NCBI GenBank assembly: GCA_947626065.1
Contig: CANQQT010000011.1
Span: forward strand, 1 to 46,048
Direction of reading: 5' to 3'
Origin: an uncultured Clostridia bacterium
GTDB taxonomy: Bacteria; Bacillota; Clostridia; Oscillospirales; CAG-272
Length of the DNA stretch: 46,048 bases
Positions within the stretch are counted from its first letter, which is position 1. Each line of letters begins with the position of its first letter. The notes below the pieces were generated by a model. The model was given only the letters and a program-made list of their open reading frames with translations. It had not been told where the DNA came from and ran no database searches. Positions 23,816-31,632 of this stretch are shown here, in pieces. The position numbers and the translations under genes were made by a program.

Positions 23816-24760
23816 ATGAAATTGACGGCAAAATTCGTGAGAAAGCAGCTGGAGCATCTGAAGCCGCTGATTACCGGCTGCTCCATTCGCGCGGCCCGCG
23901 CGGCGCAGGACGCCATCGGCGAGCTGATTTCTCTTCCGCTCCGTCATGAGGAGCATTTCGATTATATTCGCTTCCGCAAATTCTTCTGCGGTATGCTGAC
24001 TCCGGCGGCGAAGGCCCCCGGGAAGGCCGACGGCCCGATCGACGAGGAGGCCGCGATTCTCTATATCCACGGCGGCGGTTACGTGGCCGGGAACATGGAA
24101 TACGCCCGGGGCTTCGGCTCGGTTCTGGCGACGCAGACCGGCCTTCGCGTCTATTTTCCCGCCTACCGTCTGGCCCCCGAGCACCGCTACCCGGCGGCCC
24201 TCCGCGACTGCCTCCACACCTACCGCTATCTCACCGAGACGGTCGGCATTCCCGCCGATAAGATGATTCTCTGCGGGGAATCGGCGGGCGGCGGGCTGAT
24301 CTACAGCATCTGCGCGGTTTTAAAGAAGCGGGGCCTTCCCCTTCCGGCGGGGCTTGTGGCGATTTCCCCTTGGACGGATCTTACGCAGTCGGGGGAATCC
24401 TATCGCACCAACCGGGAGGTTGACCCCTCGATGACCCCCGAGCGGCTGGAATTTTTCGCCTCCTCTTACACCAACAACCCGCGCAATCCCCTCGTTTCTC
24501 CCCTCTTTTCCGACCTCGGCGGCCTTCCGCCTTCTCTGATTTTCTCCGGCGGGGACGAGGTGATGCTCGACGACGCGACGGCGCTTCACCGCCGCCTCAC
24601 GGAGGCCGGGAGTCCGAGCCGACACATCATCCGGCCCGGAATGTGGCACGCCTACCCCGTCTACGGTCTTGCGGAGACGCAGGAGGATATGGAGGCGCTC
24701 TGCCAGTTTGTGAAGGAAAAGATTTCCCATGAAGAAAAATCTGAAGTGGATGAAGCTTGA
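23816..24760 (+). CDS. Alpha/beta hydrolase of the hormone-sensitive-lipase family
   Basis: 314 residues. HSL-family marks are the oxyanion motif LYIHGGGYVAGN, the nucleophile elbow ILCGESAGGGLIYS, SPWTDLT, the acid in FSGGDEVMLDD and the histidine in PGMWHAYPVY. It should hydrolyse carboxylic esters; the substrate is not known. No signal peptide: a basic N-terminus (KLTAKFVRKQLEHLKPL) suggests a cytoplasmic protein. The following gene starts 32 bases before its stop, so the two are translationally linked, and a DUF6320 gene follows. Together they look like an acyl-transfer and ester-hydrolysis unit. Confidence 0.9.
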   Translation: MKLTAKFVRKQLEHLKPLITGCSIRAARAAQDAIGELISLPLRHEEHFDYIRFRKFFCGMLTPAAKAPGKADGPIDEEAAILYIHGGGYVAGNMEYARGFGSVLATQTGLRVYFPAYRLAPEHRYPAALRDCLHTYRYLTETVGIPADKMILCGESAGGGLIYSICAVLKKRGLPLPAGLVAISPWTDLTQSGESYRTNREVDPSMTPERLEFFASSYTNNPRNPLVSPLFSDLGGLPPSLIFSGGDEVMLDDATALHRRLTEAGSPSRHIIRPGMWHAYPVYGLAETQEDMEALCQFVKEKISHEEKSEVDEA

Positions 24761-26009
24761 CAACGCGGCGAAGATCTACCCGGCGGCGAAGCGGAAGGAC
24801 TGGACGAACGTTTTCCGCCTTTCCGTCACCTTTGCCGACCCGGTGGATCCTCACCTGCTCAAGGAGGCGCTGGATCGGACGGTTCCCCGCTTTCCCTCGA
24901 TCGCCGTGCGTCTGCGGGCCGGGATGTTCTGGTATTATTTGGAGGAGCTTCCCGAAGCGCCCCCGGTCCTTCTCGAGGAGGAATACCCGCTGAATCGGAT
25001 GTCCTTCCGGGCGATACGGAAATGCGCCTTTCGCGTGCTCTATTACCGCTGTCGCCTCTCGGTGGAATTCTTCCACTCGGTGACCGACGGCACCGGCGGG
25101 CTGATCTTCACGAAAACGCTGGCGGCGGAATATGTAAAATGCCGCTACGGGGCGACCTTTCCCTGCGGGGAGGGGGTTCTTGACGTGACGGCGCCGCCTT
25201 CCCCTTCCGAGCTTGAGGACAGCTTCGGGAAATACGATTCCCCCGTCGCGGCGAGCCGGAAGGAGGAGAATGCCTACCGTCTGACCGGCACGCGGGAGCC
25301 CGACCGCTTCCTCCACGTGACGACGGGGATTCTCGACGCCGGGGAAGCCCTTGCCAAGGCCAAAAGCCATTCCTCGACGCTGACGGTTTTCCTCGCCGCC
25401 GTCATGATGAAGGCCATCTACGACATTCAGAACGAAAAGGTTCACGACCCGAAAAAGCGCCGGGAGGTGCGGATTCTCATTCCCGTGAATCTGCGGCGGC
25501 TTTTCCCGAGCAGCACGCTGAGGAATTTCGCATCCTATATCACCCCCGGAATCGATCCGAAAATGGGGGATTACAGCTTTGAGGAGATGCTTCGGGTGAT
25601 TCACCACAGTCTGGGGCTTGAGCTGACGCCGAAGAAGATGGCGGCGAAATTCACCCCCAACGTCCGCTCCGAGCGTCTGACGGTTCTCCGGATCATGCCG
25701 CTTTTCGTCAAGAATCTGGCGATGAAGCTGGTTTACAACGTCGTGGGGGAGAAGAAATCGAGCATCTGCCTTTCCAATCTGGGGGCGGTGACCCTCCCCT
25801 CCGGTATGGAGCCGTATGTGACCCGCTTCGACTTCGTCCTCGGCGTACAGGCCGATTCTCCCTGCAACTGCGGGGTATGCTCCTACGGCGGGAAGCTTTA
25901 TATCAACTTTATCCGGAATATCCGGGAAGCGGAGCTTGAGAGACGCTTCTTTACCGAGCTTGTGAAAATGGGCCTCCACGTGACGGTCGAGAGCAACGAA
26001 AGAGGCTGA
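24729..26009 (+). CDS. Condensation-domain-like acyltransferase (alcohol acetyltransferase-like)
   Basis: 426 residues, soluble. The motif EFFHSVTDGTGG (His116, Asp120, Gly121) corresponds to the HHxxxDG active site of CoA-dependent acyltransferases, condensation domains and WS/DGAT enzymes, with the first His replaced by Phe; the second His is the catalytic one. Downstream, VRILIPVNLRRLFPSSTLRNFASY matches the family's second conserved block, and SICLSNLGAV the third. It may join an acyl group to an alcohol or amine. It overlaps the esterase gene by 32 bp and is followed by DUF6320. Substrates unknown. Confidence 0.8.
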   Translation: MKKNLKWMKLDNAAKIYPAAKRKDWTNVFRLSVTFADPVDPHLLKEALDRTVPRFPSIAVRLRAGMFWYYLEELPEAPPVLLEEEYPLNRMSFRAIRKCAFRVLYYRCRLSVEFFHSVTDGTGGLIFTKTLAAEYVKCRYGATFPCGEGVLDVTAPPSPSELEDSFGKYDSPVAASRKEENAYRLTGTREPDRFLHVTTGILDAGEALAKAKSHSSTLTVFLAAVMMKAIYDIQNEKVHDPKKRREVRILIPVNLRRLFPSSTLRNFASYITPGIDPKMGDYSFEEMLRVIHHSLGLELTPKKMAAKFTPNVRSERLTVLRIMPLFVKNLAMKLVYNVVGEKKSSICLSNLGAVTLPSGMEPYVTRFDFVLGVQADSPCNCGVCSYGGKLYINFIRNIREAELERRFFTELVKMGLHVTVESNERG

Positions 26010-26150
26010 CCGGCACCGCGCGGCGAAAGATGACCGGCGGGGCGCCGACCGGGAAAACGGCAACCGACGGACAATAGCCGACAAAGCGCCACCGGCGCGA
26101 CCGTTAAGTGAACGACAGCCGACGTTCACCCTGACTTGAAAGGAATTCTT
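26010..26150. repeat. Low-complexity spacer before the DUF6320 gene
   Basis: Repeated GACCGGC / GCCGAC / GACAGCCGACG words about every 12-20 bp fill the spacer between the acyltransferase stop and the AAAGGA (26139-26144) of the next gene. No gene or terminator is seen, so read-through is expected. Confidence 0.5.
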
Positions 26151-26858
26151 ATGTACTGTTTCAAATGCGGCGTAGAGCTCGCCGACAGCGAAAAAAAGTG
26201 TCCCCTCTGCGGCACTCCGGTTCCCACCCTTGACGGGGAGAGAGGGGAAGCGGGGAAGGAGGCGGCCCCTCCCTATCCGCCCTACCCCGGGGAGGTGAGC
26301 GAGGGCATCCCGCGCAACGGTCTTCTCTTCGTGCTTTCCTGCCTCTTTTTCCTCCCCTTCTGCCTTTGTCTGCTCTGCGATATGAAGATCAACGGGGAAG
26401 TCGTCTGGTCGGGGTACGCCTCCGGGGCGCTGGCGCTTCTCTACGTGATCGCCGTTCTGCCCTGCTGGTTCCGCCGACCGAATCCCGTGATTTTCGTCCC
26501 GGTCGATTTTGCGGCGGCGGGGCTCTACCTCCTCTATGTCAATTTCGCGACGGGGGGCCACTGGTTCCTCACCCTCGCGCTTCCGGTGCTGGGCGGGGCC
26601 GCGCTGATTACGACGGCGGTCGTCGCGCTTCTGCGCTATACGCGGGGCGGGGAGCTCTTCATTCTGGGGGGCGCGACGCTCCTTGTCGGCGGGCTTTCGG
26701 TTCTTACCGAGGGGATGATCCGCCTGACCTTCGGGGTGCGGATGTTCCGCTGGTCGGTCTATCCGCTGACCGCCTGCACGCTTCTCGGCCTGATGCTTCT
26801 CGTCATCGGCATCTGCCGCCCCTTCCGGGAATCGCTGAAAAGGCGCTTCTTCTTCTGA
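26151..26858 (+). CDS. DUF6320 membrane protein with N-terminal zinc ribbon
   Basis: 235 residues. The N-terminus is a zinc ribbon, MYCFKCGVELADSEKKCPLC (Cys3, 6, 17, 20). A Pro-rich linker (YPPYPGEVSEG) and about six hydrophobic segments from residue 57 to the end follow. The zinc ribbon should be cytoplasmic. I recognise the pattern as DUF6320, often found beside an esterase and an acyltransferase as here, but no function is established. AAAGGA at 26139-26144 fixes the ATG at 26151; an upstream in-frame TTG at 26136 is unlikely. Confidence 0.8.
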   Translation: MYCFKCGVELADSEKKCPLCGTPVPTLDGERGEAGKEAAPPYPPYPGEVSEGIPRNGLLFVLSCLFFLPFCLCLLCDMKINGEVVWSGYASGALALLYVIAVLPCWFRRPNPVIFVPVDFAAAGLYLLYVNFATGGHWFLTLALPVLGGAALITTAVVALLRYTRGGELFILGGATLLVGGLSVLTEGMIRLTFGVRMFRWSVYPLTACTLLGLMLLVIGICRPFRESLKRRFFF

Positions 26859-26871
26859 GCGGCGCTGAGAC

Positions 26872-26965
26872 AAAAGAAAAATCCCCCGCGGGAGAACCCT
26901 TCGCGAGGACTTGAAAATTTTCAAGTTCTGCCGGGTATCTCTTGCGGGGGTTTTGATTCTTTTGG
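26872..26965. terminator. Long compound hairpin terminator
   Basis: The arms 26883-26895 and 26938-26950 pair over 13 positions (two G-U). Inside, 26909-26926 is a perfect 18-bp palindrome, and ACCC/GGGT pair between them, so the whole 68-base segment folds into one long stem. A-rich sequence lies left and TTTT right, allowing use by both converging transcripts. Confidence 0.8.
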
Positions 26966-26967
26966 AA

Positions 26968-27234
26968 TCAGGCGGCGTCGGTTACCGACTCGTCAGCGGA
27001 TTCGTCGGCGGATTCGTCGGCGGACTCGTCAGCGGATTCGTCGCCGGTCTCCTCGTCGGTCTCCTCGGAGGTCTCCTTTTCGGTGGCCGCCTCGGTTCCG
27101 GCCTGCGTCGAGGCCTCGGTTCCGGCGGCAGTGCCGGATTCCTTGCCGTTTCCGCCCTCCTTTGCGCAGGATGCAAAGAGCGCGGTCACCGCGATCAGCG
27201 CGGCCGCAAGCAGTACAGTCAATGTTTTTTTCAT
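26968..27234 (-). CDS. Small acidic lipoprotein with DESA repeats
   Basis: 88 residues. A basic MKK start, hydrophobic core and lipobox LFASC (Cys22) give a clear lipoprotein signal. The mature part is only Thr/Glu/Gly/Ala-rich low-complexity sequence ending in DESADESADESADESVTDAA. There is no folded domain, so it may be a short surface spacer or a vestige of a larger lipoprotein; I do not assign a function. The start ATG at 27234 has GAAAGG 15 bases upstream. A longer frame upstream has no signal logic. Transcription ends at the compound hairpin at 26872-26965. Confidence 0.7.
   Translation of the reverse strand: MKKTLTVLLAAALIAVTALFASCAKEGGNGKESGTAAGTEASTQAGTEAATEKETSEETDEETGDESADESADESADESADESVTDAA
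26985..27050. repeat. 12-bp in-frame tandem repeat
   Basis: About five units close to GCGGATTCGTCG / GCGGACTCGTCA encode the DESA repeats of the small lipoprotein. The period is a multiple of three, so copy-number change keeps the frame. Confidence 0.8.
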
Positions 27235-27321
27235 CTGTCTACCCAACCTTTCGGTAAAGATTTTCGGCGCGGAGCTTCCTTCCGCACCGATAACAGGATA
27301 CCATACGGTTGTTAATCGCAA

Positions 27322-27371
27322 AATAACGGAGGTAAAATATTCTGTTGTCAATCGGTGAACTCCGTTCACGA
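27322..27371 (-). promoter_or_regulatory. Possible promoter and inverted repeat upstream of the small lipoprotein
   Basis: A perfect TTGACA (27346-27351, minus strand) lies just downstream of the inverted repeat GTGAAC-TCC-GTTCAC (27355-27369). No good -10 is found at 17-18 bases, so this is a tentative, possibly activator-dependent promoter. Confidence 0.35.
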
Positions 27372-27532
27372 AAAACCGCGAAACCGACTTCGGTATGAAA
27401 ATAATGACAGAATCCCGTCCGGAATGTAAACAAAGAATGAACAGGCGAGGCTTTCCGGGGAAAAACGGGGATTTCGGGGAGGAAAGGGCGCGAGGGGCGG
27501 GGCGTTGGCGCAGGAAGCGACAGGGGACGGTG

Positions 27533-27591
27533 AAAAAAGGCCTCCCCGCGTTGGCTCAAGGGGTTTGCGACCTTGGGCTTGCGCGGGGAGG
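27533..27591 (-). terminator. Terminator of the ABC-F gene
   Basis: CCTCCCCGCG (minus strand, 27582-27591) pairs perfectly with its complement at 27541-27550 around a long internal part that also pairs (CAAGG/CCTTG). TTTTTT follows (complement of 27533-27538). 27372-27532 shows no gene. Confidence 0.85.
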
Positions 27592-27622
27592 TGGAAAGTG
27601 TCGGGGTTCGGCGCGTCTTCCG

Positions 27623-29236
27623 TCACAGCGTGATGGTTTTGACGCCGAGGGCCTTCTTATATTCGACGAATTCGTCGTAGTTTCCGCTCCGGTCGGTATA
27701 GCTCCCGTCGTCCCGGATTTCAATGATCCGATTGGCGACGGTGTTCACGATTTCGTAGTCGTGGGAGGTGAAGAGCACGTTCCCCCGGAAGGCCGACAGG
27801 CCGTTGTTCACGGCGGTGATCGATTCGAGGTCGAGGTGGTCGGTCGGCTGGTCGAGGAGCAGGACGTTGGAGCCGAAGAGCATCATGCGGGAGAACATAC
27901 AGCGCACCTTTTCCCCTCCCGACAGCACCTTCACCGGCTTGAAGACGCTTTCGTTCGAGAAGAGCATCCGTCCGAGGAAGCCCCTCAGATAGGTTTCGGT
28001 CTGATCCTTCGACCACCGTCTCATCCAGTCGAGAATCGAATCGTCGCAGCCGTTGAAATAGGCCGAGCTGTCGTGCGGGAAGTAGGAGAGGCTGATGCTG
28101 ATTCCCCACTTGAATTCCCCGGAATCGGGGGTGATTTCCTCCGTCAGAATCTTAAACAGGGCGGTGATCGCCGTCTCGTTCCCGACGAAGGCGACCTTGT
28201 CTCCCTTTCCGAGGGTGAAGGAGAGATTCTTGAGGAGCGGCACGCCGTTTTCGGCATGGCAGAGATCGGTCACGGTGAGGATGTCCTTGCCGGGCTCCCG
28301 GTCCATATCGAATCCGATGAAGGGATAGCGGCGGCTGGAGGCCGGGATTTCCTCCACCGTGAGCTTGTCGAGGAGCTTTCTTCGGGAGGTGGCCTGCCGG
28401 GATTTCGACTTGTTGGCCGAGAAACGGGAGATGAAGGTCTGCAGCTCCCGGATTTTCTCTTCGTTCTTGCGATTCTGCTGTTTCATCAGCTTCTGCATCA
28501 GCTGGCTGGATTCGTACCAGAATTCGTAGTTTCCGACGTACATTTTGATGGCGCCGTAGTCGATGTCGACGATGTTGGTGCAGACGTTGTTGAGAAAGTG
28601 CCGGTCGTGGGAGACGACGAGGACGGTTCCGAAGTAATCGGAAAGGAAGTCCTCAAGCCAGGTGACGGCGTCGATGTCGAGGCCGTTGGTCGGCTCGTCG
28701 AGGAGGATGATGTCGGGATTTCCGAAGAGGGCCTGCGCGAGGAGAACCTTGACCTTTTCGCTCTCCTTCAGGGCGGTCATCGGCTCGTTCAGCACCGTTT
28801 CGGGGAGGCCGAGGCCCTGCAGCAGCTTCGAGGCGTCGGATTCCGCCTCCCAGCCGCCCATTTCGGCAAATTCTCCCTCCAGCTCGGAGGCGCGAAGGCC
28901 GTCCTCGTCGGAGAAATCCTCCTTGGCGTAGATGGCGTCCTTCTCCTTCATGACGTCGTAGAGGCGCTTATTTCCCTGAATCACGGTATCGAGAACCGTG
29001 AAGGCGTCGAAGGCGAAATGGTCCTGCCGGAGAACCGAGAGGCGCACCGTTTCGGGGATCGACACCGCGCCGCGGGTCGGCTCCAGCTCTCCGCAGAGGA
29101 GCTTTAAGAAGGTGGATTTTCCGGCGCCGTTCGCGCCGATGATGCCGTAGCAGTTTCCGGGGGTGAATTTCAGATCGACGTCCTTGAAGAGAAGCTGTCC
29201 GCCGAACTGAAAGGCGAGGTTGGTAACGGTAATCAT
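27623..29236 (-). CDS. ABC-F family ATPase with one degenerate ATP site
   Basis: 537 residues, no membrane segments, two ATPase domains joined by a basic linker (about 240-310, KNEEKIRELQTFISRFSANKSKSRQ), the ribosome-associated ABC-F layout, closest in pattern to YbiT/YkpA. Domain 1 has an intact Walker A (GANGAGKST, 34-42) and Walker B (LLDEPT) but a degraded signature (LKESEK, 156-161). Domain 2 has a degraded Walker A (VGNETAITA, 351-359), DQPT in place of DEPT (Gln463), and an intact signature (LSGGEK, 438-443). So one composite site is complete and the other is degenerate in all three motifs. It probably acts on translating ribosomes. The start at 29236 begins the domain; AAAGGAA lies upstream. 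Confidence 0.9.
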   Translation of the reverse strand: MITVTNLAFQFGGQLLFKDVDLKFTPGNCYGIIGANGAGKSTFLKLLCGELEPTRGAVSIPETVRLSVLRQDHFAFDAFTVLDTVIQGNKRLYDVMKEKDAIYAKEDFSDEDGLRASELEGEFAEMGGWEAESDASKLLQGLGLPETVLNEPMTALKESEKVKVLLAQALFGNPDIILLDEPTNGLDIDAVTWLEDFLSDYFGTVLVVSHDRHFLNNVCTNIVDIDYGAIKMYVGNYEFWYESSQLMQKLMKQQNRKNEEKIRELQTFISRFSANKSKSRQATSRRKLLDKLTVEEIPASSRRYPFIGFDMDREPGKDILTVTDLCHAENGVPLLKNLSFTLGKGDKVAFVGNETAITALFKILTEEITPDSGEFKWGISISLSYFPHDSSAYFNGCDDSILDWMRRWSKDQTETYLRGFLGRMLFSNESVFKPVKVLSGGEKVRCMFSRMMLFGSNVLLLDQPTDHLDLESITAVNNGLSAFRGNVLFTSHDYEIVNTVANRIIEIRDDGSYTDRSGNYDEFVEYKKALGVKTITL

Positions 29237-29490
29237 GGGGGATGAGGGGTTCCTTTCGGTGAAATGGGTAAAATGGGAAAATAGAGAACAGGGGCGCGGG
29301 CGCGTTTCCGTTCCGTTCGCGGGGCTTCCGGCGGCGCGGGCGAAATTCCACGGCGCGGCGGCACAAAGCGGCGGCAGGCGCGGACACTTTCCGCTCCGGC
29401 GCTCGGGTGGCGCGGGGCTTCCGGCGGGCGGGTCGGGTTTCGCAAAATTTCGCGGCACCGGCGGCACAAAGTGGCGGAAGGCGCGGGCGC
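29237..29490. repeat. Repeat-rich leader of the ABC-F gene
   Basis: Two diverged copies of a roughly 95-100 bp unit: GGGGCTTCCGGCGG at 29321 and 29414, and GCGGCACAAAG followed by GGCG at 29358 and 29461. The array lies between the promoter at 29501-29529 and the gene. No gene is visible. Confidence 0.65.
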
Positions 29491-29500
29491 AAACATAAAC

Positions 29501-29529
29501 AGTATACCATATTTCCCCCGCCGCGTCAA
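29501..29529 (-). promoter_or_regulatory. Promoter of the ABC-F gene
   Basis: On the minus strand TTGACG (29524-29529), 17-base spacer, TATACT (29501-29506). The leader is about 260 nucleotides. Confidence 0.82.
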
Positions 29530-29598
29530 GAAAAATTGAAAAGAATCCTTCCTCCGGCGGCGGAAAGTGAATTTTTTTGAAAGAAAATCAAAAAAATC

Positions 29599-29627
29599 TT
29601 GTAATTGCCGTCAAAATGTTATATAAT
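29599..29627 (+). promoter_or_regulatory. Promoter of the rmlD operon
   Basis: TTGTAA (29599-29604), 17-base spacer, TATAAT (29622-29627); GGGAGG at 29649-29654 is the ribosome binding site. Confidence 0.8.
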
Positions 29628-29659
29628 GGAATGAAGAACTGAAATTCAGGGAGGCTTTC

Positions 29660-30556
29660 ATGAAGGTTTTTGTAACGGGTGTCAACGGTCAGCTCGGCCA
29701 CGACGTGATGGACGAGCTTTTGCGCAGAGGGCATCATGCGACGGGGAGCGACCTCGCGCCGTCCTCCGATTTCCCGCGCTATCGCCCGGTCAATATCACC
29801 GAACCGGGCGCTGTGGATAAGGCGTTCTTCCGCATTCGGCCCGACGCCGTCATCCACTGCGCGGCTTGGACGGCGGTCGACGCGGCGGAAGACAACGTCG
29901 CGGCGGTTCGGAAAATCAACGTCGAGGCGACCGGGACGATCGCTTCCGCCTGCGCGAGAATCGGCGCCAAAATGATTTACATCAGCACCGATTACGTGTT
30001 CGACGGCACCGGGACCGAGCCCTGGAGCTCCGACCTCGACTGTCGGAAATTTACCCCCGTCAATGTCTACGGGGAGAGCAAGCGGGACGGGGAGCTCGCC
30101 GTGCAGGCGGTTCTCGACCGTTTCTTCATCGTCCGCATCGCTTGGGTGTTCGGCCTCCACGGCAACAACTTTGTCAAGACGATGCTGAAGGCCGGCCGTA
30201 CCCACGATTCGGTGCGGGTGGTCAACGACCAGTTCGGCACGCCGACTTACACCAAAGACCTCGCACGGCTTCTCGTCGATATGATTGAGAGCGACAAGTA
30301 CGGGGTTTATCACGCGACGAACGAGGGCGGCTTCATCAGCTGGTACGATTTCACGAAGGAGATCTACCGGCTGGCCAAGCTGGATACGGCGGTTCTCCCG
30401 GTCAGCACCGAGGAGTACGGCCTTTCCCGCGCGGCGCGGCCCTTCAACAGCCGCCTCGACAAGAGCGGCCTTGTGAAGGCCGGCTTTGTGCCGCTTCCGA
30501 CGTGGCAGAATGCGTTGAGGCGCTACCTCACCGAGCTGAAAAAGAGTGGTTTTTAA
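29660..30556 (+). CDS. rfbD: dTDP-4-dehydrorhamnose reductase (RmlD family)
   Basis: 298 residues. Rossmann motif GVNGQLGHDV (GxxGxxG, 7-13), the STDYVFDG block (about 109-116), the catalytic Tyr137-Lys141 pair in NVYGESK, and FGTPTYTKDLA for sugar binding are all present. Reduces dTDP-4-keto-rhamnose to dTDP-rhamnose with NAD(P)H for surface glycans. No rmlA, rmlB or rmlC is in the window, so either those are elsewhere or this member reduces another nucleotide sugar. The next gene starts inside its last four codons. Confidence 0.9.
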   Translation: MKVFVTGVNGQLGHDVMDELLRRGHHATGSDLAPSSDFPRYRPVNITEPGAVDKAFFRIRPDAVIHCAAWTAVDAAEDNVAAVRKINVEATGTIASACARIGAKMIYISTDYVFDGTGTEPWSSDLDCRKFTPVNVYGESKRDGELAVQAVLDRFFIVRIAWVFGLHGNNFVKTMLKAGRTHDSVRVVNDQFGTPTYTKDLARLLVDMIESDKYGVYHATNEGGFISWYDFTKEIYRLAKLDTAVLPVSTEEYGLSRAARPFNSRLDKSGLVKAGFVPLPTWQNALRRYLTELKKSGF

Positions 30557-31127
30557 TCTCTTTGGCCGCTCCTTCGCCTTCTTTTCGGAGGCGCGGCAGT
30601 GGGAAAAGGCGCTTGCCCTCCTCGGGCGGGCGCTCCTTTCCCCTTTTTCGCTTGCGGCGCTTATTCTCCTGATTTTGTGCCTGAAAAAAGCCGCCGGGAC
30701 GGGTGCGCGGCGGGGCAGGGAACGGCTTCTTCCCGCGTATCTCTTTTTTCTTCTTTCTCTCTACGTTCTGAGCCGTCCGGCGGGGGCCGTCGGGGATTTC
30801 CACTTTTCCTTCGGATACGTGCTTGAGGGAAGCGGCGGCTTTCACGAGACGCGGGTGCTTCTTGCGCTCCTCGATTTTCTGCTCTTCCTTCCGCTCGGGG
30901 GACTTCTGGTTCGTGCCGGGCGGGGCTGGGGACGCTATCGGGCCTCGCTCCTCGCGCTGACGTTCGGCTTTCTCCTTGAGGTGCTGCAATTCGCGCTGGG
31001 ACGGGGGATCGGCTGTGTCGATCACTGGCTGATTTTCGGCTCCGGCGGGATCGCCGGGGTGCTTCTCGGGAGCGGGGCTTTCGCCTCCGGGAAGGCGCGG
31101 GGCAAGCGGTCGGGCGCCGGGGCGTAA
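30546..31127 (+). CDS. VanZ-like membrane protein
   Basis: 193 residues with about five hydrophobic segments. The VanZ-like part is TRVLLALLDFLLFLPLGGLLVRAG followed by FGFLLEVLQFALGRGIGCVDHWLIFGSGGIAGVLLG. VanZ-family proteins are small membrane proteins of uncertain biochemical role, some giving low-level teicoplanin resistance. The only usable start is GTG at 30546, inside the rmlD 3' end (11-bp overlap), so it depends on translation of rmlD. A basic tail (ARGKRSGAGA) ends the protein. Assignment to VanZ is by pattern; start is less certain. Confidence 0.7.
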   Translation: MVFNLFGRSFAFFSEARQWEKALALLGRALLSPFSLAALILLILCLKKAAGTGARRGRERLLPAYLFFLLSLYVLSRPAGAVGDFHFSFGYVLEGSGGFHETRVLLALLDFLLFLPLGGLLVRAGRGWGRYRASLLALTFGFLLEVLQFALGRGIGCVDHWLIFGSGGIAGVLLGSGAFASGKARGKRSGAGA

Positions 31128-31632
31128 GCGCCTCGAATCGGGCGGGGAAGAGCTCCTGCTGTGGCGCGGGAATTTTTGCTGAAACCGGGCGGGCTGGGAA
31201 ACGGTGAAAAAGTGCCGGTGTGGGCCCGCGAAATGGCGAAAACACAACAAAAAAGCGCCGGACTCAAAGAAAAAGCCGGGCGGGTCGAAAGAAAACGGCA
31301 AAAAGCACCGGTGGCGGCGACTTATGGCCGCGCGGTGGGGCTGTTAAGAATTTTTCGCGCGAAGTGGTGCGAAGAAGAGGGCCGACGGGGCGCGAAACGG
31401 CGAAAAACGCGGCAAAATAAACCGCCGTGCGCGGGCGCGGTTCCGCGTGAAAACGACGTGGCAAAAAAGGCCGGTGGGCCGGGCGCGGTTCTGCGTGGAA
31501 ACGACGTGGCAAAAAAGGCCGACGGGGCCGGAAAGCGGCAAAAAGCGCCGGTGTGGCCCGGGAAATGGCAAAAATGCGGCAAAAAATTTCGTGTGCGAAC
31601 CGGTAAAATCAAAAAGAAAGGCGAACGACGCC
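31128..31632. repeat. Degenerate ~30-bp tandem repeats between the two VanZ-like genes
   Basis: About eight units of the form GAAACGGCAAAAAGCGCCGG + GTGGGCC. The clearest pair is GAAAACGACGTGGCAAAAAA at 31447 and its near-copy at 31498. The frame of the following gene is open through the last units, but the codons are repeat-derived. No terminator is seen, so the stretch is probably transcribed. Confidence 0.7.

Noticed and set aside
24627-26924. Long open frame antisense to the acyltransferase and DUF6320 genes
   Set aside because: Composition is Arg/Glu/Gly-rich without structure, and it spans two clear genes with good starts on the other strand.
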